From contig JAHBXV010000017.1 in assembly GCA_019636285.1 (NCBI GenBank), forward strand, positions 62,001-126,000: DNA of 64,000 nucleotides, in the 5' to 3' direction. This stretch comes from Planctomycetaceae bacterium. Lineage in GTDB: Bacteria > Planctomycetota > Planctomycetia > Planctomycetales > Planctomycetaceae. The translations under genes were made by a program, and so were the position numbers. Position 1 is the stretch's first letter; the number at the start of each line of letters is the position of its first letter. Under the pieces are notes generated by a model. That model did not search any database and was not told where the DNA came from. It saw only the letters and a list, made by a program, of their open reading frames with translations. Positions 52,590 to 61,824 of the stretch are shown piece by piece.

Positions 52590-53627
52590 ATGCCGCCCGA
52601 ATCACCGATTTTTGAATCCACGTCCGTGAAGTCCCCCGCCGCCCCCATTGTCGTGCAGACGGGGGCATCGCTGGCGACGGTCTGGTTCTCTCGCCTGCTG
52701 ATCCTGCTCCTCGGGCTGTCGGTTCTGTTCAACCTCGCGCTGTACTCGGCTTGGGGCCAATACTTCGCCGCGCTCGAGCCGCCGCAGGAGACGTTCATTT
52801 CCGGTTCGCGGACAGCCTCGGAAAGAATCGTGCGAATCACGATCTCCGGCACGATCATGCCCCCCTTCACGGAGCGTTGGCTGGAGCAGATCAAGAAGGC
52901 CGCCGACGACGACAACGTGAAAGGCGTGCTGCTGGCTGTCGACAGCCCTGGGGGACTCGTCGCGGACAGTCACCAGATCTATCACGCCCTCAAAAAGCTG
53001 CTCGAAAAGAAACCGATCATCGTCCAGATGAAGCGGCTGGCGGCTTCCGGCGGCTACTACGTCGCGATGGGCGCGGGCCCCAAGGGAAAAATCTTCGCCG
53101 AACCCACGACCTGGACCGGTTCGATCGGCGTCATCATGCCCCGCTACGAATTTGGCGAACTGGCCGACAAACTGGGCATCCGCTCGGCTCCGCTCAAGAC
53201 CGGAGAATTCAAGGACACCCTCAGTCCGTTTCAGCCAATGTCCGACAGTGAAAAGGCGCTCTGGATGGACATTCTCAATCAGAGCTACGAACAGTTCGTC
53301 ACCGTCATCGACGACAACCGCGACACGCTCGACCGCGACGGCGTCGTCAAACTGGCGACCGGGCAGGTCTATACGGCTCGCGATGCCCAAAAAAATGGGC
53401 TGATCGACGAAGTGGGCTTCGAGGAAGACGCGCTCAAGGCGCTTGAAACGCAACTGGGCGGCAAGACTTACCGATTCGTCGAGTACCAGCATCCCGTCGG
53501 GTTGTTCGATCTCCTGCTGGGACAGGCCAAGGCTGAAGAAATCAATCCGCTGTCGCAATTGCTCGATGCATCAACGCCCCGCGCCTGGTTCCACTGCTCA
53601 GGACTGACACCGGCGCTGTCGCGATAA
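52590..53627 (+). CDS. sppA: Signal peptide peptidase SppA, short form
   Basis: A 345-aa S49-family peptidase of the 36-kDa type, found in many bacteria. A transmembrane anchor covers about residues 33-53. The nucleophile serine is S153 in RLAASGGYYVAMG, and the general-base lysine is K208 in TGEFKDTLSPF; the single domain assembles as an octamer in B. subtilis. The C-terminal extension (about residues 300-345) is not part of the core. This and the long-form gene at 18718 make two SppA types in one window. A palindromic repeat follows the stop. Activity on signal peptides is family knowledge. Confidence 0.92.
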   Translation: MPPESPIFESTSVKSPAAPIVVQTGASLATVWFSRLLILLLGLSVLFNLALYSAWGQYFAALEPPQETFISGSRTASERIVRITISGTIMPPFTERWLEQIKKAADDDNVKGVLLAVDSPGGLVADSHQIYHALKKLLEKKPIIVQMKRLAASGGYYVAMGAGPKGKIFAEPTTWTGSIGVIMPRYEFGELADKLGIRSAPLKTGEFKDTLSPFQPMSDSEKALWMDILNQSYEQFVTVIDDNRDTLDRDGVVKLATGQVYTARDAQKNGLIDEVGFEEDALKALETQLGGKTYRFVEYQHPVGLFDLLLGQAKAEEINPLSQLLDASTPRAWFHCSGLTPALSR

Positions 53628-53640
53628 GCCCCATGATTGA

Positions 53641-53700
53641 GTAACCCGAAGCGTCAGCGTGGGCGCCTTTGTTCTCGCCCTCGCTGACGCTTCGGGTTAC
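53641..53700. repeat. GTAACCCGAAGCGTCAGCG palindrome
   Basis: Perfect 19-bp arms, GTAACCCGAAGCGTCAGCG (53641-53659) and CGCTGACGCTTCGGGTTAC (53682-53700), with a 22-base centre. There is no T-run. It lies between convergent genes. I know this motif as a frequent intergenic repeat of planctomycete genomes; only one copy is in this window. Confidence 0.8.
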
Positions 53701-53744
53701 AAGAAGAGACCGCGCGTTTCGGCAGTTCTTGCCCCACCAACGCG

Positions 53745-54584
53745 TCAGTTCCAGCCGGAAATCATCCGTTCGGCTTCGAGCTGTTGGGCTCGCAGCAGCG
53801 ACCGGTCCCCGGAAGGACAGCGGCGCAGGCACTGCTCGAACAGGTCGATGGCGATTCCCGGCCGCCCCGACTTCAGTGAGACCAAAGCTAGGTCGCGCTG
53901 TTCGTCGTAACCCGTCGGATGCAGGGCCGTCAGACGGCGCTGCACGAACCAGGCATTCGCCCAGTCGTTTTCGCGCACATAGACCGCCTTCAGGTTGTTG
54001 AGCATGCGGATCACGATGTCGCGATGGCTGGCAGGTTCCAGCGTGCGGGCGATTTCACGGCCGCTCAGTCCGCTGACCGACCGCAGCCAGGCCAGCGTCC
54101 TGTCATAGTCGCGAATCGCGCCGCCGTGAAACGCATCGAGAAACAGCGGGCCATCCGATGACTCGTACCGCGTCAGAAAGTGAGCCGGGGCCGCGATGCC
54201 ATACAGTTCGACCCCCGCCTGCCGCGCGACGGCCACATAGACCAGCGACAAACTGATGGGAATGCCCACGCCCGTTTCGACAACCCGATGAAGATAACTG
54301 CATTCGGCGCGATGGTAGGCTTCGCGATCGCCGTGCAGGCCATGCATCCCGGCCAGACACTTGGACAGCTCGCGCAGCAATTGCCGATCGGTGCCCGAAC
54401 GGGCGAGAGGACCGGCGAGTTCAGCCGAACGCCGCTTGATCCAGCCCAGCGTCGTCGACTCATCAAAGGTTGGATAGGCGTCGCGGGCGATTTCCAGCGC
54501 GACACGAACGACGTCCACGTCGCTCTGTCGCGCCACCAGCCGTGCGAATTCCGCACTCGATTCCAACCAATCCGCGTCCAACAT
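53745..54584 (-). CDS. SirB1/transglutaminase-like protein with TPR-like tail
   Basis: A 279-aa cytosolic protein of the SirB1 family. The segment GVGIPISLSLVYVAVARQAG followed by LYGIAAPAHFLTRYE and FLDAFHGGAIRDYD is the SirB1/transglutaminase-like core (about residues 90-190). The C-terminal part (about 190-279) has TPR-like helices (NLKAVYVRENDWANAWFVQ). Family members are conserved beside heme or release-factor genes in proteobacteria, but their biochemical role is unclear. There is no signal sequence. It is convergent with the short sppA, with a palindromic repeat between. Family call good, function unproven. Confidence 0.82.
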   Translation of the reverse strand: MLDADWLESSAEFARLVARQSDVDVVRVALEIARDAYPTFDESTTLGWIKRRSAELAGPLARSGTDRQLLRELSKCLAGMHGLHGDREAYHRAECSYLHRVVETGVGIPISLSLVYVAVARQAGVELYGIAAPAHFLTRYESSDGPLFLDAFHGGAIRDYDRTLAWLRSVSGLSGREIARTLEPASHRDIVIRMLNNLKAVYVRENDWANAWFVQRRLTALHPTGYDEQRDLALVSLKSGRPGIAIDLFEQCLRRCPSGDRSLLRAQQLEAERMISGWN

Positions 54585-54737
54585 CGCTCACCCAATCACA
54601 CACTGTCGAGACGTTCGATCATAGGTCGGGATGACGGATGCGTCGAGGCGGCTTTTGACGATTCACGAGCGGATTTCGTCATCTGCGATTTGAAGACGGA
54701 GCTCGGGTTGACACGATGCTTGCTGTAGGCGTTTCCC

Positions 54738-56003
54738 TCACGGAAGCTCGCCGACATTTGAAATGCCATCGGTACCCGGTGCGAAGATGTTGTTCACGAA
54801 CCGCAAGCCTTGCGGCGCATTGTGGCCGTTCTCGATGAGAACCGTGTAGCGGTATCGCGGTGGACCAATCGATTGCACGACATTGCCGTCGATCAGGACA
54901 TCCGTCAGCGGCGGATCATCGGGCTGCTGGCCTCGGTCGAACCGGATCGGCATGCTCTCGGTCCCCCAGATCCAGGCTGCGTCGCCGTGACCGAAATCGC
55001 TGATGATGTTGTGCGCGACAATCGACGAGCCATCTGTGTTTTCGGGATGAGCCGCCGCGCCGGGCATGAGGCCGATCGCCCACAGGCTGTTGCGGGTGAA
55101 CTGATTTCCCAGGATCAGCACGTTGCGCGAACCATGCATCGCCTTCATGCCGATGAACGAATTGACCACGACGTTTTGCGAGACAATGACCTGGTCGCAG
55201 TGCAGATCGATTCCCTGTGCCGCGTTCTCGATGTGGTTTCCGATGATGCGAGTCCCGCGCGCGATCTCCGGCGACGTGACAATAATCCCAGAGCCCTGCT
55301 GCCAGTTGTCGGTCCGTTCGGCGTTCCAGAGTTGTTCACTCGTCAGCCGTCCTTTGACGGCGTTCTTGCGCACAAACTGACCCAGCTTGTGTTCTTCCAG
55401 GATTTCGCGGGTGGGGAGCAACCGTTCTTCAAGGATCGTGTTCCCTTCGATGAGCGTCCCCGTCGAGGCCCCGATGCTGATTCCCGATCCATCGGTGCAG
55501 CGGAACGCATAACCCCAGTCTTCGCTGGCGGTCCGATCGTCGACCGAGATTCGCATGTAGTTGCGAATCAGCGAATGGCTGATGCGGCAGCGGTGCGATC
55601 CCCGCACAACGATGGCGGCCGAGTTCGTGGTATTGTCGAGCACGCGAACGTTGTCAACCACCACATCGCGCGAGTGCAGAATCAGGATTCCCTCGCTCCG
55701 CGTTTCCCGCCGTTCCGCCGGCCGTGTGAGCGTCAGGTCCGCGACTCGTGCCTGATCGGCTCGCTCGATCTCCAGAATCGGATGATCGGGATTATGCTGC
55801 ACGATGCAACCGGGCCCCACCAGCCCGGTCCCTTCACCACGGATGCGAATCTTCTCGTGGATGTCATAGGTGCCGGCCGGAACCGTCACCACCTGGCCCG
55901 GATGAGCATCGAGCGCGGCCTGGATCGACGGGTACTCGGCGACCGATGGCCCTCCAGCCGTCATCACGAACGCCATCCACCAGCCGACAATCCCGCCGCT
56001 CAT
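54738..56003 (-). CDS. Secreted beta-helix protein
   Basis: A 421-aa exported protein. The leader is MSGGIVGWWMAFVMTAGGPS. Residues about 25-70 (YPSIQAALDAHPGQVVTVPA) are the usual start of pectate-lyase-like folds. The rest is a right-handed parallel beta-helix with coils such as RDVVVDNVRVLDNTTNSAA, ENAAQGIDLHCDQVIVSQNV and RNVLILGNQFTRNSL. There is no recognisable lyase triad. The start at 56003 was chosen to begin at the leader; the frame goes back to 56072. It is on the same strand as the next gene upstream (74 bases apart) and may be co-transcribed with it. Confidence 0.8.
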   Translation of the reverse strand: MSGGIVGWWMAFVMTAGGPSVAEYPSIQAALDAHPGQVVTVPAGTYDIHEKIRIRGEGTGLVGPGCIVQHNPDHPILEIERADQARVADLTLTRPAERRETRSEGILILHSRDVVVDNVRVLDNTTNSAAIVVRGSHRCRISHSLIRNYMRISVDDRTASEDWGYAFRCTDGSGISIGASTGTLIEGNTILEERLLPTREILEEHKLGQFVRKNAVKGRLTSEQLWNAERTDNWQQGSGIIVTSPEIARGTRIIGNHIENAAQGIDLHCDQVIVSQNVVVNSFIGMKAMHGSRNVLILGNQFTRNSLWAIGLMPGAAAHPENTDGSSIVAHNIISDFGHGDAAWIWGTESMPIRFDRGQQPDDPPLTDVLIDGNVVQSIGPPRYRYTVLIENGHNAPQGLRFVNNIFAPGTDGISNVGELP

Positions 56004-56076
56004 CCGCGCCGCCTTCTCTACGACAATTCCATCATTTCGCCCCCGGTCGCCACGACTGGGGGCATCCTTCAATCTC

Positions 56077-57327
56077 TCACCCGCGCGGATCGACCATCAG
56101 ATCGGGATGCGGCGCATGCGGATAATCAACCGGTTGGTACGCAATCGCCAGTTCCGGCGTCTCGATCAGCTTGCCCTTCATGGCGTGCGAATGCAGGGCG
56201 CGATCAAGAATCCCGCTCGTCAGCAATGTTCGCTCCACGGGATAGGCCGGCTGGCCCGTATAGACCATCCGCTCAAACGCCTTGAGCAGATACGCGAAGT
56301 GAGGATGGCGAGGCGTCGTTCGCTCGTCGAAGGCGGTGACAATTGGCACAGGATTATCACGAAGCTTCAGCGCGGTCGAAGTGCCGACAACCGTATTCAG
56401 CATGAAGACCGCGCCGGTCAGGCCATCGAGATACTCGAACAGAAAGAGCGCGGCTTTCGGATCCTGGCGAGGATCGGGATTTCCCTCTTTGGGCGTCGCG
56501 GCATACGCGGCATCGAACGCGGCCTTCGAAACCGTTCCGTTGTCGAGAGCTTCCCACACCGCCGAACCGGTCAGGCAGCGCACGTTCCGCACGCCGCGTT
56601 CCGCACCCCGGCGTCGTTCGACAATGGTCTGATAGAACTCCAGCGCATGGAACCCATAAATCTCCAGCCCGTCATAGCCAATGCCGACGGCCGCTTCGAC
56701 GTCGCAGTTCCACGGGAGTTCCGGATCTGGCAGTCGATAGCCAACCGGCATTGATGAGCCGGCCATCATCGGGAACTTCAATTCCTTCGACCGGTCATAC
56801 ATCCAGCGGGCATCCTGCCAGACCGGGCCGAGGTGCTTATCGTTAAACACAGGGACCGAACGCCCGCAGTCGGCGAACGTCTGAGTGATTTCTTCCCAGA
56901 ACCGCCGCCGCGGATACATCTGCTGGCCGATCTCGTTGAGCGGATAGTCGCCATGCTCGCCGATGCTCAGCACGCCATCAACGGCCAGCTCTTTTCCCCC
57001 TAGTGTGAGCGCTTCGCGAATCGTCGGCACAATGGGGACGTTGTGTTTGGCGCAGGTCTCGCGAGCCAGATCATCCCTAGGGAACTGATCGACATAGACC
57101 GCGACCAGTTCCAGCGCGGGCCCCGGACCGCCTGTCTGTTCCCAACCATCAAGAATCTTGCCGAGAATGACGTCGGCGTGCGAGCGAGGGAAATACACTG
57201 TGACGACAGCCGCAACTTTTTTTCGCGGCGACTTCGCGGGCGCGGCATGAATTCCGGAAGATGTGGCGAGCGAACCGAGTGCGATCGCAGTCAGTTCGAG
57301 GACTTCCCGACGCGAGATGGCTTTCAT
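56077..57327 (-). CDS. Twin-arginine-exported protein of unknown function
   Basis: A 416-aa protein with a TAT leader (ISRREVLELTAIALGS). The mature part begins KKVAAVVTVYFPRSHADVIL and contains LSIGEHGDYPLNEIGQQMYP, a pattern I associate with a planctomycete and acidobacterial family of unknown function; it looks alpha/beta, with a possible binding site around HGDYP and NDKHLGPVW. There is no Rossmann G-x-G-x-x-G at the start, so a Gfo/Idh oxidoreductase is unlikely. The start at 57327 was set at the TAT leader. It is divergent from the next gene (83 bases) and upstream of the beta-helix gene. Confidence 0.7.
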   Translation of the reverse strand: MKAISRREVLELTAIALGSLATSSGIHAAPAKSPRKKVAAVVTVYFPRSHADVILGKILDGWEQTGGPGPALELVAVYVDQFPRDDLARETCAKHNVPIVPTIREALTLGGKELAVDGVLSIGEHGDYPLNEIGQQMYPRRRFWEEITQTFADCGRSVPVFNDKHLGPVWQDARWMYDRSKELKFPMMAGSSMPVGYRLPDPELPWNCDVEAAVGIGYDGLEIYGFHALEFYQTIVERRRGAERGVRNVRCLTGSAVWEALDNGTVSKAAFDAAYAATPKEGNPDPRQDPKAALFLFEYLDGLTGAVFMLNTVVGTSTALKLRDNPVPIVTAFDERTTPRHPHFAYLLKAFERMVYTGQPAYPVERTLLTSGILDRALHSHAMKGKLIETPELAIAYQPVDYPHAPHPDLMVDPRG

Positions 57328-57410
57328 GTGAGACCTCCATGCGTCACAACATGAGCCATCGCCGTCGCGACTGCAACCCGGACCTTCAAGACCCAATCGA
57401 GGAGAGAACC

Positions 57411-59063
57411 ATGCCCGGTGATCCGGTCACGCGCGCCTGTCGGGATTCTCGGCTTCGTTCTCTGTTCGCGATCACCGCGCTAGGGGGCCTCCTCCTTGCG
57501 GCGGCCTCCGAACTGCCTGCCGAGGAACTGCTCGACGAGACGAACGCCATCACGATTTTCGCGTTCGACGATCAGACGATTCCCTTCTCGCAGAACCTGC
57601 GGCTGGAGATGCGGCAGCCCGTCCGTCACCCGGAAAACCCGGTCGTCGCACGCGGCCCGGCTGGTTCGGTCGATGCATTCGCCGTGCAGTTCTACGGGTC
57701 CGTCCTGCGCGACGGCGACCGCTTTCGCATGTGGTACGTCGCGGTCGGCGACGAGGCCGATCGCACTCGGTCGGCGTCCGCGCGCTGGCGGCCGGCATAT
57801 GCGGAAAGCACTGACGGCGTCCATTGGACGAAACCCAACCTCGGCCTCGTCCAATATGCGGGAAGCACTGCCAACAACCTAGTTCGTCTCGACCCGCCGG
57901 GACTGGGCATGATCAATCTGAAAGTGCTCGAAGACCACACGGAAACCGATCCGGCCCGACGCTACAAGATCACGACGCATGCCTACTTTCGCGACAAACG
58001 GCGGCTGGGAACCTTGGCTCCATTCGTCAGCGCGGACGGCCTGACCTGGCGGCAGGCAACCCCCGCGACGTATGTGAATGGCGAACTGTCGAAAGACGAC
58101 CTGGTTCTGCCGGGTGTCCACTTCGAGCCGTGCGGCGGTCTCTATCAGTGGGATGGCTGCTACTTCATCTGCGGCCAGAACGCGATGAACGCCCCGCGCT
58201 CTTACCAGGGGCGCATCACCCGCATGTACCGGTCTCGCGATTTCGTGAACTGGTCGCCCACCAGCCACGTCGGCTTTGTTCGCGATGTGCAGCATGGCTC
58301 GTGGGGACCGGGCCGCAGTCTGGAAGGTGAACAGTGCCACGAAGGGATCAGCGTCTGGAATCGACGCAATGTGCTGTTGGGCGTCGTCGGCCTCTGGCAT
58401 GGCGCGACCGAATGGAAAGACATTCGCGTCGATCTCGGCTTCGTGCTCAGCAACAACGGCCTGCATTTCCGCGAACCGGTCCATGAATGGGTCTTCCTCA
58501 AGCGTGGAGCAGACGGCACCTGGGACCAGGGAGGACTGTTGCAGGGGCAGGGCTTCGAGAACGTCGGCGAATACACCTACATCTACTATGGGGCCTGGGA
58601 TCCGCGCTGCACCGGCCAACCGAAGGCTCAACCGCGCGGCGGAGTAGGTCTCGCAGTCCTTCCTCGCGACCGCTTTGGCGATCTCGTCGTCGAACTGGCT
58701 GGCAAGGGGACCGGCGACTACCAGCTTCAGGAGATCGACAGCGAGTTCGTCACCAGCGCGATCGAACTGCCGAAAGCCGAGTCACACCGGTTCACGCTCA
58801 ACGCGGCGGGACTGGGATCAGACGCCGCACTGCGAATCGACTTGCTCGATGCGGTTGAGACCCCTCTGCCGGGCTACAGCGGCGAACAGGCGGCGCTGGT
58901 CCGAGAGGACGGCTTTCAGACGCCCATCGAGTGGGGCGGACGGGTGCAATTGACCGACTTGCCCAACCGAGTTCGCCTGCGAGTTCGTTTTGAAGGTGAG
59001 AAGAACGCCGCGATCCGCTTCAGCGCCCTGTCGATCTGGCCCGCTGTCAGTTCCCGCTATTGA
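57411..59063 (+). CDS. Secreted glycoside-hydrolase-like beta-propeller protein
   Basis: A 550-aa exported protein. The signal peptide (residues about 1-32) ends near A-S-E-L-P-A. The middle part (about 45-400) has repeated motifs FRMWYVAVGDE, AYAESTDGVHWTKPNLGLV and YKITTHAYFRDKRRLG, as in GH32/GH43/GH130-like five-bladed propellers. A beta-sandwich C-terminal domain follows (about 430-550). The catalytic acid and base cannot be picked out with certainty. GAGGAGAG precedes the ATG at 57411 by four bases, which fixes the start. The 3' end overlaps the convergent export gene by 17 bases. Confidence 0.75.
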   Translation: MPGDPVTRACRDSRLRSLFAITALGGLLLAAASELPAEELLDETNAITIFAFDDQTIPFSQNLRLEMRQPVRHPENPVVARGPAGSVDAFAVQFYGSVLRDGDRFRMWYVAVGDEADRTRSASARWRPAYAESTDGVHWTKPNLGLVQYAGSTANNLVRLDPPGLGMINLKVLEDHTETDPARRYKITTHAYFRDKRRLGTLAPFVSADGLTWRQATPATYVNGELSKDDLVLPGVHFEPCGGLYQWDGCYFICGQNAMNAPRSYQGRITRMYRSRDFVNWSPTSHVGFVRDVQHGSWGPGRSLEGEQCHEGISVWNRRNVLLGVVGLWHGATEWKDIRVDLGFVLSNNGLHFREPVHEWVFLKRGADGTWDQGGLLQGQGFENVGEYTYIYYGAWDPRCTGQPKAQPRGGVGLAVLPRDRFGDLVVELAGKGTGDYQLQEIDSEFVTSAIELPKAESHRFTLNAAGLGSDAALRIDLLDAVETPLPGYSGEQAALVREDGFQTPIEWGGRVQLTDLPNRVRLRVRFEGEKNAAIRFSALSIWPAVSSRY

Positions 59064-60540
59064 ACTGCGCCGCCGCGAGTCCGAACAGCGCCCCTTCGAA
59101 GAGGTGCCGTTCCACGAACGCGCCAATGGCTTCAATCTTGGTGTATTGCAGCAGAATGTAGTCACCCGGCTGAATGACGACTCGTTCCGCCGGATCGCGG
59201 AGCGCGCGATAGATGTCGATATGAATCGTCAACTGGCTGCCGTCGGGCATGGGCCGCAACACAACGACGCTGCTGCCGGAAATCGAAACGTCGGCATTCA
59301 ATGCCGAGACGCCGCCCGGACTCGATTGAGACCGTGACCCGCCCCCTCCGCCCGCTCGCGTCCCCTGGGCAATCGCAATCGCCTCGAGGATGTTGAGGTC
59401 GTAATCGCGCGGCAGCGTGTACTGACCCCCGCCGAGGAGACCGCCGGTGTAGAAGACCTCGGTATCGCGCGACTCAATGAAGACGATGTCGCCATCGTGC
59501 AGAATGACATCGGCCTGCCGAACGTCAATCTCCTCGCCGGGGCCAAGTCGAATGGGGATTCGGACAACGCGACGTGCGTCGAATTCATTTCCGTGCAAAC
59601 TGGGAAGAGCCCCGTATTGCCGCGACCAGTCCTCCACGGGCATCATCCCGCCGGGCGGCAGCATGGGCGATTCCGCTGGCCACCCAGGAGCCTGGGGCAT
59701 CGCGGGGCCCATGACACCCTGCGAAGGATAACCGGCACCTGGTGGAGGAAAACCGTGCATATCGGGACTTTGACCCCGGACAACAGCACGTGGCGGCGAG
59801 TGACCACCGGCACCGGCCGGCAGCGGCGTGACCGGTTCGCGACGAATGATATAAATCGCATTCTCGGCATCCAGGCCGGGCAACCCGCCGGTCTCAGCCA
59901 GGGCATGCAGAACGTCGTTCTCGTAAATCGGCAGGCTGACAACGCGGCCATTGCCACGCTTCAAGAGGCCCAGGTTGATCTGACCGGGACCGCCGGCTGC
60001 CTGCAAATCGTTTCCGGCTTCCTGACGAATCACCAGTACCCGGTACTGACGGGGGCGTTGCAAACTGACGAGAATTCGCTCGGCTTCGGGATTCAGCAGT
60101 TGCCGTTCGACGAGGTACTTGTGCCGCAGCAGTTGTTCAATCTGCATGACGGTCATGCCGCGAACCGAGATCGATCCGATGAGCGGCAGCGAGATCGTCC
60201 CGTCGTCGCGCACGGGAATGGGAAATCCGAACGCCGGTTTCATGTCGCGGTCGCCGTTGGTCGGCAGAAAGACCGGAGGCACCTGGCCGCGATCGCCCAG
60301 CTCGCCCTCGATATACACGGCCAGCACGTCGCCAGAATCGACAATGTGTGCCGGAGGCTTATCGCGGCGCAACAGTCCCAGATCGATCGTCTGCTTGTCG
60401 TTGCGATCGCCAAGCTTGTACTCATCGCCGAGGTAGCGGGCGGGAACTCCATCCAGCGGCCGAAATGCGGCGCAGCCCGAAAGCAGCCCGACGGCGAGCA
60501 GCCCGAACGCACCACAAGCGACAAGAACGCGCGACTTCAT
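59047..60540 (-). CDS. Polysaccharide export lipoprotein (Wza-like)
   Basis: A 497-aa outer-membrane auxiliary protein. A lipobox is visible in GLLSGCAA (Cys about residue 23). The Poly_export domain follows (HIVDSGDVLAVYIEGELGDR), then SLBB-type segments (VRQADVILHDGDIVFIESRD near 350), and a C-terminal amphipathic helix (ERHLFEGALFGLAAAQF) that would form the outer-membrane pore as in Wza. It exports capsule or exopolysaccharide with a Wzc-type kinase, not seen here. A Gly/Pro/Met-rich insert (about 220-290) is unusual. The start at 60540 was chosen from the lipobox spacing. It overlaps the convergent gene by 17 bases. Confidence 0.87.
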   Translation of the reverse strand: MKSRVLVACGAFGLLAVGLLSGCAAFRPLDGVPARYLGDEYKLGDRNDKQTIDLGLLRRDKPPAHIVDSGDVLAVYIEGELGDRGQVPPVFLPTNGDRDMKPAFGFPIPVRDDGTISLPLIGSISVRGMTVMQIEQLLRHKYLVERQLLNPEAERILVSLQRPRQYRVLVIRQEAGNDLQAAGGPGQINLGLLKRGNGRVVSLPIYENDVLHALAETGGLPGLDAENAIYIIRREPVTPLPAGAGGHSPPRAVVRGQSPDMHGFPPPGAGYPSQGVMGPAMPQAPGWPAESPMLPPGGMMPVEDWSRQYGALPSLHGNEFDARRVVRIPIRLGPGEEIDVRQADVILHDGDIVFIESRDTEVFYTGGLLGGGQYTLPRDYDLNILEAIAIAQGTRAGGGGGSRSQSSPGGVSALNADVSISGSSVVVLRPMPDGSQLTIHIDIYRALRDPAERVVIQPGDYILLQYTKIEAIGAFVERHLFEGALFGLAAAQFNSGN

Positions 60541-60753
60541 CCGCGGATTTCCCAGGACGGGATGTTCCATTGGACTCGACCAGGAGTTCGAGCGCTGGCC
60601 ATCCCAAGGGACGCGCCGTCTCGATTCCCGAACCGGTTCGGGTGTAAGTCATCCGCGGCGGGCGGGTCAATTCGTGGACGTGCGTTTGGGAACCGGAGAA
60701 CCCCGTTTTCGCGCCGACCGGAAGCAGATTCGGCAGAAACCGCCAGAGCCTCA

Positions 60754-60834
60754 GTCAAAACCCTGTTGGCGGCTGAAGAATGTCTCGAAAACTGACGACA
60801 GTCCCGTCGTCCAGAGGGTTTTGAAACCACCTGT
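60754..60834. repeat. Inverted repeat, GTCAAAACCC family, copy 2
   Basis: Begins GTCAAAACCCTGTTGGCGGC and ends CGTCCAGAGGGTTTTGA; both ends match 42612-42683, and the middle differs. It fills the 306-bp gap between the export lipoprotein gene and the RNase HII-like gene (both minus), just after the stop of the latter. Apart from it, the gap shows nothing recognisable. Confidence 0.75.
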
Positions 60835-60846
60835 AGACAGAACGCA

Positions 60847-61800
60847 TTACCGCTCGCGCCAGATGTCTCGACGCGACAGCCCCAGCCGGATCATCGTCGC
60901 TTCGATCTCGGAAAAGAATCTCCGCGCATCGAGCGGATAGCCTTGCGTTCGCCGAAGTTCCGGATGATGTCCCCGGAAGAACTCGTTGAACTGGATCATT
61001 GTCAGTTCACGAATGTACTTGCAGACCATCGAGGCATACGCGACTGGCAGATGATGTTCCGACCGCGGCTCGAACCGCAACTCCGTCTTGCCGATCCGAT
61101 AGCGGCTCGATTCAGGGCCTTCGGCGAGTGTCTGCACGAAGCGGCCATCCGCCAACTCCAACAGCAGCGGCAGATACCGGGCTCGCCCGCCATGCTTGTC
61201 CGACAGCACCAGCGTCGGCTCCGCCGCGTCGAAGGGACAGACCTGCGCGATCAGCTCCAGCAGGCACCGCGACGCCACCACCGCCTTGTTGTCCCATTGG
61301 TCAAGGCGGTTGTTCCACTCGCCCGGCCAGACAACCACCGACCGCACGGCGATGAGTCGGATCGAATGATCGGCCAGAATCGTCTTCCATCGTCCCAGCA
61401 ACTCGATGTCGGCCTCCGGCAGTCGCGTGTGTGGCAACGGAACGCCAATCTCCGCCAGCCAGTGCGGTTCCAGATAGCCGGGCATCAGGTGATGACACAA
61501 TTCCGACAGAGCGTATGGATGCCACTCGAGCAATTGCAGCAGCGGCCAGACGCCGCGCTCCAGCGGTTCCAGGAAGCCGGGCTTGTAAACCGTTTTGGAG
61601 TCCGCGACCTGCCAACGATCGTCAGCCGGCGCGCGATGCGCCGTGAGAATGTCGGCAAACAGTTCATACAGCGATGTCTGCTCCGGGTGACCCGGTACTT
61701 CCCAGACAGTCGCGGTCCCGACAAACGGCCCCAGGTTCGGACCGAGGCCTGCCTCATCAACTCCAATCAACAGCGCCACGCGCGCTCCCTCGCCTCTCAA
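60847..61800 (-). CDS. Divergent RNase HII-like protein
   Basis: A 317-aa protein, larger than RNase HII (about 200 aa). The motifs are in the right order: GVDEAGLGPNLGPF (D15, E16; RNase HII has DEAGRGP), VADSKTVYK (DSK motif), LSDKHGGR (third acidic position), YASMVCKYIRELT (like ASIVAKVTRD, with E for D), and LRRTQGYPLD (like the GYGT end). Between the second and third motifs lies an insert of about 100 residues (LLEWHPYALSELCHHL onward). I infer an RNase H fold and two-metal catalysis, possibly on RNA-DNA hybrids or another substrate. The start at 61800 has no strong ribosome-binding sequence, and a GTG seven codons later is possible. Confidence 0.65.
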   Translation of the reverse strand: MRGEGARVALLIGVDEAGLGPNLGPFVGTATVWEVPGHPEQTSLYELFADILTAHRAPADDRWQVADSKTVYKPGFLEPLERGVWPLLQLLEWHPYALSELCHHLMPGYLEPHWLAEIGVPLPHTRLPEADIELLGRWKTILADHSIRLIAVRSVVVWPGEWNNRLDQWDNKAVVASRCLLELIAQVCPFDAAEPTLVLSDKHGGRARYLPLLLELADGRFVQTLAEGPESSRYRIGKTELRFEPRSEHHLPVAYASMVCKYIRELTMIQFNEFFRGHHPELRRTQGYPLDARRFFSEIEATMIRLGLSRRDIWRER

Positions 61801-61824
61801 ACTGAGAAAATGTCATGAGCTGAA

